Of a DNA stretch of 64,000 nucleotides, positions 33,261 to 46,500 are shown in pieces. This DNA comes from Otatea glauca (taxonomy: Eukaryota > Streptophyta > Magnoliopsida > Poales > Poaceae): contig CM070711.1 of NCBI GenBank assembly GCA_036346275.1, positions 51,957,435 to 52,021,434 of the forward strand, written 5' to 3'. The notes below the pieces were generated by a model that ran no database searches, was not told where the DNA came from, and saw only the letters and a program-made list of their open reading frames with translations. A program made the position numbers and the translations under genes. Numbering within the stretch: position 1 is the stretch's first letter; each line of letters opens with the position of its first letter.

Positions 33261-34277
33261 TGTGGATTCAAACATGTGATGTCTACTGTTTGTGCGGGAT
33301 GGATTCGGTAATGGTGGCAGAAGAGAAAGTGATCTAGGTTAGATATTAATCTTGACTTTATTTGGTTGTTAGTTTGGGTTGCGCATGTATGCGTAGATTA
33401 GTTAGTTTGTTAGAGTGGCTGCGCATGTATGAGCTCTAACATGGGAGAGCTTCGACGGGCTTTAATGTATGGCTGCTCATGTATGAACTCTAACCGGTTG
33501 CTGGGCATGGCGATTGCAGGGCGCATGTATGGCTTGAGTCTTGTCAATGCATGTCATATAGTTTTGCACGATCACCCTCGTAAATATGTATTCATCCTTA
33601 GTCTGTATGCTTTTAGGATCACTAGTGAGACGTTGTATATGCCTTAGGTTCTTAACCATGATTTTGTGATTCCTCATTATACATTTACATGTTTGTTAGT
33701 GATTGATCTGCTACTAGTGCATTATTCTCAGTGGTAGATCCACACAAAAGGGTGAGATTGCCTAGAACACATAATAAGTACTTCTTATGATGGCGCTCAT
33801 AAATTTCACTCTCTATGTAATCTATCAAAAAAAAAGAAATCCATCTCCATTCTCCAACCTTGATTGTTCTTGCATGAATGTTGGTTCATGGTTGGAAGCA
33901 ATAACCAACAAGAAAGGCACTAAAAGAAACACCTACTTTTGATAGTAGCAAGCAGTTGTATTTCTTTGCATTGAAACATGGAAGAAGATGTACATCAAGA
34001 TGTGTCAAGAATAGACGTAAGAGCACCACTAGGGTTCAAAATCTCGGTTTCGCTTCAAATTTCGTCCATGGCCGGCTATGAGATAACTCAACATAGAGAC
34101 AACTGAGGACAGCTAACTATGCATGATAGCTACCTATAGCATAAGATGAGAGGTTAATGCAAAGCATACTAGAAGTCTAAGTGAAGTGTACTCAGAATTC
34201 TAAAAATAAGCTCAATATCACCTATAAGATGCAAAAGAAAGGAAATACTGGAAGAAAACATATAATACATAATATAC
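33261..34277. other. Unassigned stretch, including probable LTR side of a copia remnant
   Basis: 33360-33540 contains several imperfect copies of gcgcatgtatg, two of them in a ~53-bp direct repeat (33418 and 33471, gctgc.catgtatga.ctctaac). From about 33840 to 34277 the sequence could be the 3' LTR of the adjacent copia remnant, ending ...ataatataca at 34278 just before a ctccccctcaag polypurine complement. The left LTR boundary is not defined. No coding region is supported. Confidence 0.45.
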
Positions 34278-34939
34278 AAAACTAGCTCCCCCTCAAGAGA
34301 TGCCATAAGGGCACATGACTCTAAGCTCTCCCCTCAAGGCTGCAAACCTCAAGCTATCCAAATGCTTGGTAAAGATATCGACAATCTGATGGTCACTCTC
34401 CACAAACTAGAGCACTATATCACCCTTCTCCACATGGTCTCTAAGGAAGTGATATCTAATGTTTATATGCTTGGTCCTGAAGTGTTGTAATGGGTTTTTG
34501 ACAATGCAAATGGCAGAAGTGTTGTCACATAAAACTGGGATACTATCTATGTCTAACCCAAAGTCCTGCAAGGTCGATTTCATACAAAGCACCTGACTAC
34601 AACAACTAGTAGCTGCAATGTACTCGACCTCAGCGGTGAACTATGTAGCTCCAGATTGCTTTCTAGATGACCAAAAAATTAAGAGAAGTGCCAATAAATT
34701 GGCAAGTGCCAGAAGTGCTCTTCCTATCTTTCCTACGACCAGAAAAGTCTACATCTGAAAAGGCTCTAAGAGACAGACAAGAAGAGGAAGAGTACCAAAT
34801 ACCATAGTTAATGGTAGCTCAAAGGTACCTGAAGATGCGCTTCACCGCTTGGCGATGAGAGGTGTGAGGTTCGATCGCATAGATACATCGCAAAGTGTAT
34901 GTCCGGCCTTGAAGCAGCGAGGTACAAGAGGGAGCCGAT
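34278..34939 (-). pseudogene. Ty1-copia remnant: end of RT and RNase H
   Basis: On the minus strand, from 34939 downward, the blocks are LLYLAASRPDIHF, TSHRQAVKRIFRYL, ADVDFSGRRKDRKSTSGTCQ (spread over frames), DFGLDIDSIPVLCDNTSAIC and HFRTKHINIRYHFLRDHVEK. These are the closing RT/RNase H blocks of plant copia polyproteins. A PPT complement (ctccccctcaag, about 34286-34297) follows. The remnant stops abruptly at 34939, where sequence of element E begins, and everything upstream (gag, protease, integrase, most of RT) is missing. Several stops are present. Confidence 0.85.
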
Positions 34940-37900
34940 GCGGTATTTTCGTCCCAAAATATGCTGTTGTAAAAATAAATAATAACATTTTCATCCTTAA
35001 ACAAATCAAAATTCTGAGCAGTGCACAGTGTCAGAATTTTAATTAATTAACCATGTGGTATTTTCGTCCCAAAATTTTATTGGAAGCTAACCACTCCCAG
35101 TAGACCATGGTCAAAAAGTTTCGTAATTTTTCAACTTGGTTAATAGCCATTTTAATGCCCAGTCCTGAAGCCATCTTGTCTACTGTGCTTTGGGGACACC
35201 TCACGCAAGACGAGAGACTTCCTTCGTATGGCTGTGTTCAAGCCAGCCATTTGATTCATCCTCTCACCAAAGCCAGCCCGTTGATTCATTCTCAGCACAC
35301 AAGCCAAATGCAAGACCTAACCAGCCATTTGAGTCATTCCCACCAAAGCACAAAGCCAGTAGCTCCAAATCGTGACCTCAAGCTTCAGGCGTTCATCCCC
35401 TTCTTCACCTGAGCCTCATTCCAGTGAATGCAGTGCCAGAGAACATCGCATGCCCACGGCCTCTAGGAAGCACAAGGTAACCAGAAGACTATCAGTGAGC
35501 AACTCGGGAGCCAGAAGCTCACTGGGAGGTCATGCAGCCCAAGCCCAGAAGATGAAGCCACCTCTCCCCTCCATTGCCGCCGGAAGCAAGAAAAGGGGGT
35601 GAAGCCAAATTCGAGCAAATCGGTGAACCATCCTTAAATTGCTCATATCTGTAGCACCTTAGGATGTCCCTGAGGCCTAATCAAACATCATTTTCAGTTC
35701 TTCACTCACGGAGCACCGTCGCCGCGGAACCTTTTTTCCCCAAGGCCGGCGATCGGTGGCGGCCCAGCTGGCGCTTCTCCGGATGAATCGACCCCCAAAA
35801 TGGTACTCCTTAGCCCCACTGATGCATACCACGTTACCGATTCGGCCGGAAACTCACTTCTTCTCCTTCTCCGGCGAGCTTCCACCATGGCCGTCGCACC
35901 CCTCACGGTGGCAGCTCACTCCGGCCATCACCGGGGATGATGGACCCCACCACCTTATGCGCCGTGATGAGCCGGTGCTCGAGGTGCCCTCGGCCAAGCT
36001 CCTCCGTCGCCGTAGCCTCGCCGGCGAGCTGACCTAGCGCCACCCTTTCTTCGGCTCACTGCCCGGAGGGCCCGTTCTGTCAGCCAGATGCGCCAGAGCT
36101 AGTTCAATCGGTAAAAGACGTTTCCTATACTGTGAAAACGTATTTTTGATATAATGTCTCGTCTAAACACTAAAAACTAAAAAGTGTGAGATCAGCCTAG
36201 AAATATTCTACAAAGTATATTCTATCCTTCTCCGAAGAAATAATCTTGTTTCATCGTGTTCTGCATATAAATCTTGTCACCCAAATAACACTAAGTATTA
36301 TGATTCATGAACTTCATAATATGAATGAGCAAACTTTGTAATAATGAAGAAATCTGTAATTAATATATTTGTATCACCAAAACCTTCTTGGAAACCATAA
36401 ATAAGTCCAAAAACCTAACTTAGCAAATGTACATTATTCAAAATTGTTCCTTGTGTAATATCGCTTCAGATTAAGTACTATTCACATAACCCTTTTTTCT
36501 AATGTTTTAATTCTACTAATCTAAATAATTTTAGCATCTATAATTTGAAGTTATAAAAGCAAGAATTCATAATTTTAGCCTCTTGAATTCGTAACTCAAG
36601 AATAGATAACCTATAGAAGAAATCATGTTTGTTCGTCGTAAAAGCCATTATCTTTTTGATGTGTAATTATCTAATTCATGAAATCTTAAAATCATAATTA
36701 AACCCTAAAGCATTCCTATTTTCTGTAGTGAATCTTTATTTGATTTGCTGTCTGTTTTCTTTTTGCCCTTATTAAAGCTTATTATTTGCTTTATTTCCGT
36801 GAACGACAAGTAGAACCCGATGTTGCCGTTTCCGTCGTCGACGTCATCTTTTGCGACCTCGTCTTCACCGTAAGCAATGATTAAGCAAGGCAAGCGCCCC
36901 TTTGACCATCTTGATCCCAGTATTTAATTTACTTGTTGTTTTTCAAATTGTATAATGCATACGCTTATTTTCTGTAAATTCGCTATTTTGTGGTACTGGT
37001 AGATATACCTGTTGTCTCATGAAACTCCTTGATAATTATGCACATGTGAACCTTGATAACCATAGAATAAGGCTTGACAATACTTAATGTCATCTTGGGT
37101 ATATGCGATCATATAAATCCTGCTTAGCCATGCTTGTTTAGCAAGGAGTCAGATGATCATGAAAATTGTTTACTGAAATGTTTTATATGGAACCTAAATG
37201 GTCCTTTTTGGGAAAATGGTTGCTGGTAATTTGCTAAAATCCCAAAATAAAACTATGGTTTGACGCGGGCGATTATTGGCAATAGCCGGATGTGCAGACG
37301 GGTTTGCACGTAGTGTAGGGTGGAGTATCGCCCGTGTCGGATTAAGGACCAAGCAATGGGACGGTAGATCCAAGAATTCTGTACAACCACGAGGGCTTTT
37401 ACGGGCGGGTCTTAGCCTATTAAGTTGTTTAGATGTGGCTTTGCATCTATGGAAGGCGGGAGATTGCACAGACATTCGGTCAGTGCATGCGTAGGGGTTT
37501 CTACATACCAATGCAACGGTGTACGCCTTGCCGACAGAGACATGGTGTTGTGTGTGATAAATGTGGATCCACGACTTGGGTGAGTGTCTCTGTTTTCCGG
37601 ACGAGGGTTAACGTCCCGGGCTGGTGTAAAGCCACGTCTAGATAATGTAACGGCTCTGCATGATGTCCTTGCCGACACACCAAAGGAAGTGTGTTAATTG
37701 ATCTGGCGAAAAGGTTGATCATTCCTTGTGGGTAAAGTTGTACACCTCTGCAGAGTGTAAATCTAATCGATTAGCCGCGTCCACGGTCAAGGAAACTTGG
37801 TGATGTTATTCCATGTTAGAGTCTTTGGTATTTTCTAAATGGGTTTTGTCTGAGCTTGTTTTAGCAACTGTTGCTTTTTGTTGAAGGGCTGACATTGATG

Positions 37901-38465
37901 GACCTTATGGTTTGGATTATTCGAACTCACGTCATGGAGGACTGTGAGTATTACTTACTGTTGTATATATTTCTTATCAATCAACTTTCATTTGTAAATT
38001 CTGTTTGCAAATGATAACTTGTATTACAATTCAATTTCGCTTTATGCAATTTAACTGTATTAGCCTTTCCTTTGAAATGGCCTGCATATATTATAGGTTT
38101 TAATCAAGTCTTGCTGAGTACGTAAAGTACTCACCCTTGCTTAATTATTGTTTTAGGTGGATGAGTTAGCGAGGCTTCGAGTCTCTTTTCGTCGCAGGTT
38201 GCGGGATCTTCTTTATCGTCGTGTTCTATCTGGAGTTTATGCCTTGTCAGTTGCCTGGGGGTCGGATGGGCACACTACAAGATATTGTTTCTTTTGTTGC
38301 TATCCTCTGCCTTGTAAGCTTCTCTTTGTATATTAGTTTCCGCTGTAATTATTTGTGGTGTGGTTGTGATTCCAATTGTTGTAAACATGTGAGTGCTAGC
38401 TACTGATCCAGGGAATATCACAGTAATCACATGGAGGTTCCTGTTCATCAGAACGGGGTCTCACA
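34938..38465 (+). repeat. 5' LTR of element E, truncated and internally deleted
   Basis: It lacks the first ~565 bp of the LTR, and a 1.4-kb segment present in the 3' copy (about 45325-46743) is missing at 36143-36150. The left edge carries a 20-odd-base duplicate of LTR sequence (tgcggtattttcgtcccaaa at 34938, again at 35052) joined out of order to position-44145-equivalent sequence. This looks like filler DNA at a repair junction. The right half (36150-38465) is almost identical to 46740-49054. Confidence 0.85.
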
Positions 38466-38469
38466 GCAG

Positions 38470-38481
38470 TGGTATGAGAGC
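38470..38481 (+). other. Primer-binding site of element E
   Basis: tggtatgagagc, four bases after the LTR end tcaca, differs from the initiator-Met PBS TGGTATCAGAGC at one position. It sets the element on the plus strand. Confidence 0.8.
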
Positions 38482-41400
38482 TATGCTGACTTTAGGATAA
38501 ACCCTAGATATAGTGGTCGTTAGCTTTGGAATAAGTAAGTTCAAAATCTTATTTCCAAAAACTACTGTATTTGCATAATGTAAACTTTGCTGTTCTTTCC
38601 TCATTCTTAAGTCCTCATCCTTACCACTACTTCCAATTTGATTTGTAAACAAACTCCTCTTTCCTCAAAAATAGTTTGTTTTCGCTATTGGCTTTTGAAG
38701 ATGTTGGGGCATGTTGCTACCATCCTTCATGCTAGCCGATGAAGACCACAATGTCTACGCCAACAATCTCAAGAAGTAGACAACGCTTCACTACCTTCGT
38801 CAGAGTAGAAGTAGAGTACAAAGATCCTACTTCATGAAGGGACAACATCGTCCAACAATGAAATGCAGAAGATTAGAGTATATTAGGTTCTTCGTTAGGA
38901 AAGGAACCCTTATACGTGGCATGTTATTCCACTCGAGTTATATAAAGCGTTTTTATGTGGTGTCTTTCTCTTGCTATCGTGAATTGGTTTTTATTTTGTT
39001 TGCCCGGGTGATTTATGTGTGAACTTAAGCTTTAGGTTAAAGTTTCACAATAAATTATCCGTAGGTATGAATATGGAAAACCTAACCCATAGGATAAATA
39101 GGAAGTCATAAAATAAATTATCTCTTCCTTCTATAGAACTCTTTACAAACTTATCCTTTCTTTCTGTAGACTTCTCATCTGTGTAATCTTTTGGTCATTT
39201 TCTCAAAATCAAGCCTCGTCAAGATTAGTAATATAGTCTCCATTACTACTTCCAGCTTTACTTGAAACCGCTCCATTCATAAATAAACCAAGGCCGAGAT
39301 GCAATTAATCGCCAACTTACATAAGCTGATTTAGGCTAGTTAAAACCTAATTGTTCCCAATAATAACTCTTGACCATGCCGCAAAATTCACCTCATTACC
39401 TTATCTAGATTATATACCATGAAAATGAACTAGAGCCCGAGAAGTTATATACATCTAAATGAAAACCTTAGAAGGGTCACTAAAATAGAACTAAAAAATC
39501 GAAAAATCTTGTTTTCTAAATAGAAGCCTTGGAATGGTTGTCAAAAGGAAATCTGAAAAAAATAATAATAATTGAAAATCCTATTTTCTAATAGGAATAT
39601 AAAAGAGCGGCATTAGTTGTAGATATATTCTTTTCCCATTTGTGAGATTTAGTTTCCTTATCTGTGTGCTCTTCCCTTTTAATGGATATTTCATATACCC
39701 ATTTTTTCTTTGTAGAGCTTTCTTTCTTCGCTTCTAGTTATTCTTTCTAGGAGGAATTCTCTCCTTTTGCTTAATGGAAACCACCAACAAATCTTTTTTA
39801 AAATTAGTTTTAGTAGCAAATTGACAACATCATGACATTCGCGTTAATAACTTTAAGAAGATGGGAGTAGCAAAGAGTCATAACTTCACCGACTTCATAG
39901 AAGCTTTGGATTACTAGCATCAGCAAGTGGTGCAAACGTTAAAAGAAATTCGTAACCGTATAGCCCACTTTGAAAGATAGTATTATGTGAGTTACACATT
40001 GTTCTAGCTGTAGTAAACCTCTTTTGCAGAAATATGTATGATTAGGCTAAGAGAAGAAAAACCTTAGGTACCCCTCCCATATACTAAGTTGAATGCATAT
40101 ATAATTTTACTGTGTTGTTAAAATTTTGTTGTAAATCTTTTGTATTATCTTCCGGGTTACTCTCGTAAATGTTAAACCATTAGGTTAAAATTTACGATGT
40201 GTCAACCCTTATTTAATAAGAAAATTTAATTATGAAAATTTTAAGGAGCGAAAAGTCACCTTATGAACCAATAACTACTAATAACCAACCTTGAAACAAT
40301 GTTTTAATGAATGAGATATTGCCCTATGTAATCTAATCAGCAATTACCTAATACCTGAAGAGACCATTCTAAAATAATATTTTAATAAACGGAATGTTGC
40401 CTTGTGACCTAGTTAACCCCTATCTAACCGTATCTCTCTCATTCCAACACTTTACCACACATTGTTGTAGGATGCCGGTTACAAGGACTGTTAGCAATAT
40501 TATGCAATGTGAGACCGCGCAAAGTTCTCAACCACCAAAAGAATGATAATCCTACCCCAGTCCAACCAAATTCAACTAAGGCACTTCCTTTTCAACATAG
40601 CAATCATCATAACTCCCTACTTTCTTAAGGTTCGTAAAAACCACAACTAGAGTTAATTAGAAAGAATCAAATGTTACCTTATAAAATGGATAACTTTCAT
40701 CTAACCATATCCTCCTAATTTCAACATCTTGAAGACACCTGCGGCACAATCCATTAATGCATCTGCAAAAAGTAATGAGTAATAAGTTTTTCAGCCTTTA
40801 TAATCAACCTTCGGCTTTCCCTAAATAATTCTAGTCGAGAAGCATCCTTTTATCCATCCCAAATATTTTAACATACTATGTACCTCTCCTTAAATTAACT
40901 TATTTTTGCTAATGATTCTCAATATAAATTGCTAACACTCCTCATCCACTTCGCGAAACCTAACCAAGAAAAACAAATGCCAGAATCTCCAACCTTAGCA
41001 CAGTGCTCGCCGTAATCAAGCAAAATCACTAGACAAATTTTTTTTTTCTCCACGACAGCAAGCAGCCGGCTTTTTGTTAAAACCAAACATCTAGTGCAAT
41101 TCATTGCACCGAACACGTAGCTTCACTACACACACGACAAAAGGGATCAATTCGACACTGCACCTTTTCACCTAGTCTTTTCCTTCTCCTCTCCTTTGTC
41201 TTTCTTTCGAACAAGCCTGGTACAGAGTTGAGCGCAATTTTTCTTTGCATTCACATTTGGCGCCGACTTCGATGGCTTGCTCCCACTACCGGATGATCAC
41301 CACGGTAGGGCGCACCATCTCCCTCACTCCACCGTGGTAGGCCAACACGATGCCCAACTCACTGATGCCAGAAATGATGATGAGACAGCTGCCATACACT

Positions 41401-43578
41401 TATCTCTGCCTCAGTTATGTCCTACGCCATTAAATTCCCAATGTCATCGCTTGACCGGCTACCAAAACCGCCGCCATTCAAACCCTGTTTGTGCTGCCTT
41501 AAGCACCTATAAAGGTCACTTTACATCTCAATCAGGAGACTGTATCACTCCCCGTTACCACATCTCTGCTCTTGTGTGCCTAATTCAACCCTGCCATTTA
41601 CCATCACCGCGCATACGTGCAGCCATTAAGTTTTCCCTGTTTCTTTGGTCAATTAAACAGTGGAAACAACACTTGTTGCACAGACCCGTTGCAACTTGGC
41701 CGCCTTTACTCGCACCCTTTCACATTTTGTGAAAACATCTTCATTCCTTTTTAAGTACCTAACCATGGTTCTCTTGGTTTACCCCGCTTCTTTTCTACAA
41801 ACACCACAAACTTCTCTATGTCGGCAAGGATCGTGCTCAGCCAGCCATTGCTTTTACGATGATCTCAAACGTTTTAGCGTTTTCCCTGTCCTGCATCTTG
41901 CAGAAAACGTTCTCCACAAATCTGCATGTAAGATGAAAAAAAACTAGCCATCAAATGAACTTGAAACTAGTTGCTGTCCTATCGTGTTCTTCCTTTAAAG
42001 ACAGCTTTTCATCTTCGAGTGATGATTCCTTTCGAACTCTGTCATGCCGCATATTCGTTTCAAAAACGAATATCTTGTTCTTTTGGATCTTCATAAAGCT
42101 TTGAAACATGACTATATCTCATAGAAGACTCGGTCAAAATTATGACTCCAAGAGTAAAAGAAGTAAAATCCAAAGTAGTTTACTCGAAAAATCAATTAAA
42201 GAAATGATGCTTGAACAAAGATACTTGTTCTAAAAAGAATTCTACTCAATTCCATGTTGAGTTTCAATCGTTATTTGTCATCCCTCCAACAACACCAATG
42301 AACATCTGTCTGTTACTCAAAACCGGAAAGCCAAAATTTCTTGCTTTTGATGTAGTAAACGTGGGCAATATCCCAACAGTTGCCTAAATAAGAAACAAAA
42401 TCTATTTCATTCTCAACCCTAGGAAGCTTTGTTATAACCTTAAAACTGACTTCAAAAATCTGAAGATCAACGATTCCTTAAACATGCACCTAATCTAACT
42501 CAAAACATCAATTCCAGTTATCTGCAACACTTATTCGCAAAAGAAATTTATAACCTACCAGATGTAGTGCTAGGAATAATGCTTATGTATTTGAACCCTA
42601 TCAAAGTTCAAAATTTATTCTAAGATCAATTCTTTAATCTTAGTCGCCTCTTAGTCATTTATTCCATAGCCTCAGCAAACAATCTTTCTATTGTTTTGAA
42701 TAAAACAGACAACGTCACCTGTATCAACCAAAAAGAGATTGGACACTTTGCCAACATTTGTCCAAGAACAGTTCTACTTCACTTTGTCAAGGAATACAGT
42801 AGTAATCTCCAAGCCGTTACAAAGACTTAGGAAAACATCAAGCACCTAGAGTAACCCTGCCTCAACGATAGGCTCTGGATATAAACGTTTTTCTCAGGCG
42901 ATTGCACCTAACACTTATGTGGCATTGAGTACATCCCTTGTGTATTCAATTCCTGCAAACAATCTTTTTGATTTTGTACATTTCATTCCTTCATAGTTGC
43001 CAAATGTAAATAAGATCAAAACCTATGTTTACCAAGGTAACCAAGCGAATTAAATCATCAGGATCATTTTATAATCCTCCTACCTCAACCCAAATCCTTG
43101 AATCATCTCTATTCTGTTGTTAATCTATAGACAACTTTGAATAACAATTAATCTCGATTAATTTCGTCAACCGTTGTTAAACTATACCGAACAACCGTTG
43201 TATTCAGATATCCTGCTTAATGTTGATAGTCAGTTCCTCCCAAATGAATTTAATAACAGTGCATCTATTCTTTCACCTCAAGTATCCTAAGCATACTAAG
43301 TACTATTCTCTAAATTTGATCATCCTTATTAACAATCCTAGATTTTCAATCAAAAGAGATATATAATAATATCCCTTATCTGCTTACACAGGACCCAAAT
43401 AGAAGCCTTCTCTATTCTCAGCACATTAGTTCGAAATTGCAAGAAGAAACTCCAGTAAAGCAACTACACTGAAGATAAGAATACAAGAAAACGATAAAGT
43501 TACTTCCGAGAAGAAGAAGTTCCATAACCTACCTAGTCCTTGCAAATCTAGGGGCGAGATTTACGTAAGAAATAGATT
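38482..43578 (+). other. Internal region of element E: decayed gag traces, no pol
   Basis: Five kilobases of AT-rich DNA with frequent stops. Protein traces on the plus strand are HNFTDFIEALD (about 39880), a C-x2-*-C-S-K-R-G-Q-Y-P-N-S-C zinc-knuckle relic (about 42340-42385), and QKEIGHFANICPR (about 42735-42775), a second knuckle relic. No RT, RNase H or integrase block is visible in any frame. The plus ORF 41277-41732 (151 codons) is not recognised and is probably incidental. A purine stretch aggggcgaga at 43550-43559 may be the PPT. Confidence 0.6.
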
Positions 43579-46500
43579 TGTAACATCCCGAAAAATAAAG
43601 TAATATAAAAATAAATATTCTAAATTTGAAAATATTTATTTATGAGTTTATTGGCTTTACTGGTTCTTATTTGAATTTCTTTGGATTTTTGTATTGTATG
43701 GAAATCCAACAATTAGAATTAGTAAATGGAAAATGGTAAAAAGGTAAAATGGTAAAAGTAAAAATTAGAAAAATTTACCATGGTAACTCTAAACATGCAG
43801 TGGATGAATTCAGCCAACAAATAATATTTTTATGTACAGGAATATGAATAAATGAAATGAAGGACAACACTTTTTGACTAAAAATAGTAGAAGTCAAGAT
43901 ACTAGAAAAACATCGAAAATATTTCAGGAGCCATAAAAATTACCATGACATCCTCAGAGCGTAACCTACTTCTGGTAAAAATTTCAGGAATTTATCATGT
44001 AATTTAAACCTTCTAAAAATTCAAAAACAGAGGCTTTGAAAATCTGAAAATTAACATGTCAGAATTTTTGTAAAATAATTGCATCATATTTTGACTTGAA
44101 ATTTTTATAGAGACATTATTAAAACAAAACAAGCTAGTAAAAAAAGTTGTAAAAATAAATAATAAAATTTTCATCCTTAAATAAATCAAAATCCTGAGCA
44201 GTACACAGTGTCAGAATTTTAATTAATTAACCATGCGGTATTTTCGTCCCAAAATTCTACTTGAAGCTAACCACTCCCAGAAGACCATGGTCAAAAAGTT
44301 TCGTAATTATTCAACTTGGTTGATAGCCATTTTAATGCCCAGTCCTAAAGCCATCTTGTCTACTATGCTTTGGGGACACCTCACGCAAGACCAGAGACTT
44401 CCTTCGTATGGCTGTGTTCAAGCCAGCCATTTGATTCATCCTCTCACCAAAGCCAGCCCGTTGATTCATTCTCAGCACACAAGCCAAATGCAAGAGCTAA
44501 CCAGACATTTGAGTCATTCCCACCAAAGCACAAAGCCAGCAGCTCCAAGTCGTGAGCTCAAGCTTCAGGCATTCATCCCCTTCTTCACGTGAGCCTCATT
44601 CTAGTGAATGCAGCGCCAGAGAACATCGCATGGCCATGGCCTCTAGGAAGCACAAGGTAACCAGAAGACTATCAGTGAGCAACTCGGGAGCCAGAAGCTC
44701 ACTGGAAGGTCAGGTAGCCCAAGCCCAGAAGGTGAGGCCACCTCTCCCCTCCATTGCCGCCACAAGCAAGAAAAGGGGGCGAAGCCAAATTCGAGCAAAT
44801 CGGTGAACCATCCTTAAATTGCTCATATCTGTAGCACCTTAGGATGTCCCTGAGGCCTAATCAAACATCATTTTCAGTTCTTCACTCACGGAGCACCGCC
44901 GCCGCGGAACCTTTCTTCCCCAAGGTCGGCGCTCGGTGGCGGCCCAGCTGGCGCTTCACCGGATGAAACGACCCCCAAAATGGTACTCCTCAGCCCCACT
45001 GATGCTTACCACGTTACCGATTCGGCCGGAAACTCACTTCTTCTCCTTCTCCAGCGAGCTTCCACCATGGCCGCCGCACCCCTCACGGTGGCAGCTCACT
45101 CCGGCCATCACCGGGGATGATGGACCCCACCACCTTGTGCGCCGTGATGAGCCGGTGCTCGAGGTGCCCTCGGCCGAGCTCCTCCGTCGCCGTAGCCTCG
45201 CCGGCGAGCTGCCCTAGCGCCACCCTTGCTTCGGCTCACTGCCCGGCGGGCCCGTTCTGTCAGCCAGATGCGCCAGAGCTAGTTCAATCGGTAAAAGACG
45301 TTTCCTGTACTGTGAAAACGTATTTTCGATTTCTTTGGAATTTCATACCCGAGGCAATTTAATTAGCTATATCTTTTGCATTATAATTCCAAATGGAATG
45401 AAACAAAGTTCTAAAATCATCTAAAATCAAGTTCTTCCACAATATGCAAAAACATTTTGGAAAACAGTACTGGGTTAATTTGAAATTCAAATTCAAACAA
45501 AAGGGCTCAATATGTGCTACATATTAAAATGTTGTAGACAAACTTAGAATTTAATGAAAACAATTTTATTAGAATATTTATACATCCAGGAACTCGAATA
45601 TAAAAAGTATTTATATTTTACCTTTGTTTATATCATTTCACGATAAAGATTATTCTCAATAGAATAAATAATCAAAAATGGATAACTTGTATGAAAGAAA
45701 ACTAAAATAAATAAAGTTGATTTACAAACACTTGTATGACAATAGGCTACCCTATTATGCTGAAATAATTAAGGTATGAACTTGATTTAGACTTGTTTAT
45801 GAATAATAAATGGTTTAATGGAAAAAGGTGTGTATATATATATTTATGCATATTCTAATCAGTAGCAATATATATATATATACATGCATATGAAGAGTAT
45901 TTAATAGCTGTACAAAGTCACGAATTGGTATTAGAATGAGTAATTTGTCACTGTTAAAATGTTTTAATGAAATATCATATATGCACAAGTTTAAATTGCT
46001 TCAAGAATAAAAGCCTTGTATATGTAGAAAAATGTATACATGTATAGTTAATAAAGAGCATAGTCATGAAAAGAAATTGGGTTCTAAATATCTAATGTGA
46101 TCAAACTAAATGATTCAACAAGAATCATTATAACAAAGTTATAAATAACACTTAACCAAATAATTGAATTTCCAATACTTGTATAGTTTGAATAGTTATA
46201 ACTTTCACAACTAAACATCAAATTTGACAAAACTAAGTCCTAGGATCTTGAGAAGTAATATCCTTACTAGTTATGCAAAAGTACTTCATGTTCATACAAG
46301 TTTGAACTAAGTCCATATTAGGCCCTAGTGATCGTTTATATGGAAAACATCTTGGATAAAAGCCAAATATCACAAAACTAACTTTAAAACGCTCTTATAG
46401 TCATCCCAGGTTTATACCTGAAAAATGGATAGATTATCTTATAAGGTGTAATCGCAAACCTAAATCGGAAATCGAACCTTTATCGTGTAAAGTTAGAAAC

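Noticed and set aside
33711..33719. ctactagtg as the right end of CACTA4 (left end 32666)
   Set aside because: No subterminal repeats precede it, and the flanking trinucleotides (gtg and cat) do not match.
35107..36037. Plus-strand ORFs (for example MVKKFRNFSTWLIAI, MAAQLALLRMNRPP) conserved in a second copy at 44233-45217
   Set aside because: The conservation is explained by both being inside the LTRs of element E. There is no domain and the frames end at different points.
41277..41732. 151-codon ORF in the internal region of element E
   Set aside because: No recognisable motif, composition like the surrounding DNA, no start context or partner ORF. It is kept only as a note in the E internal feature.
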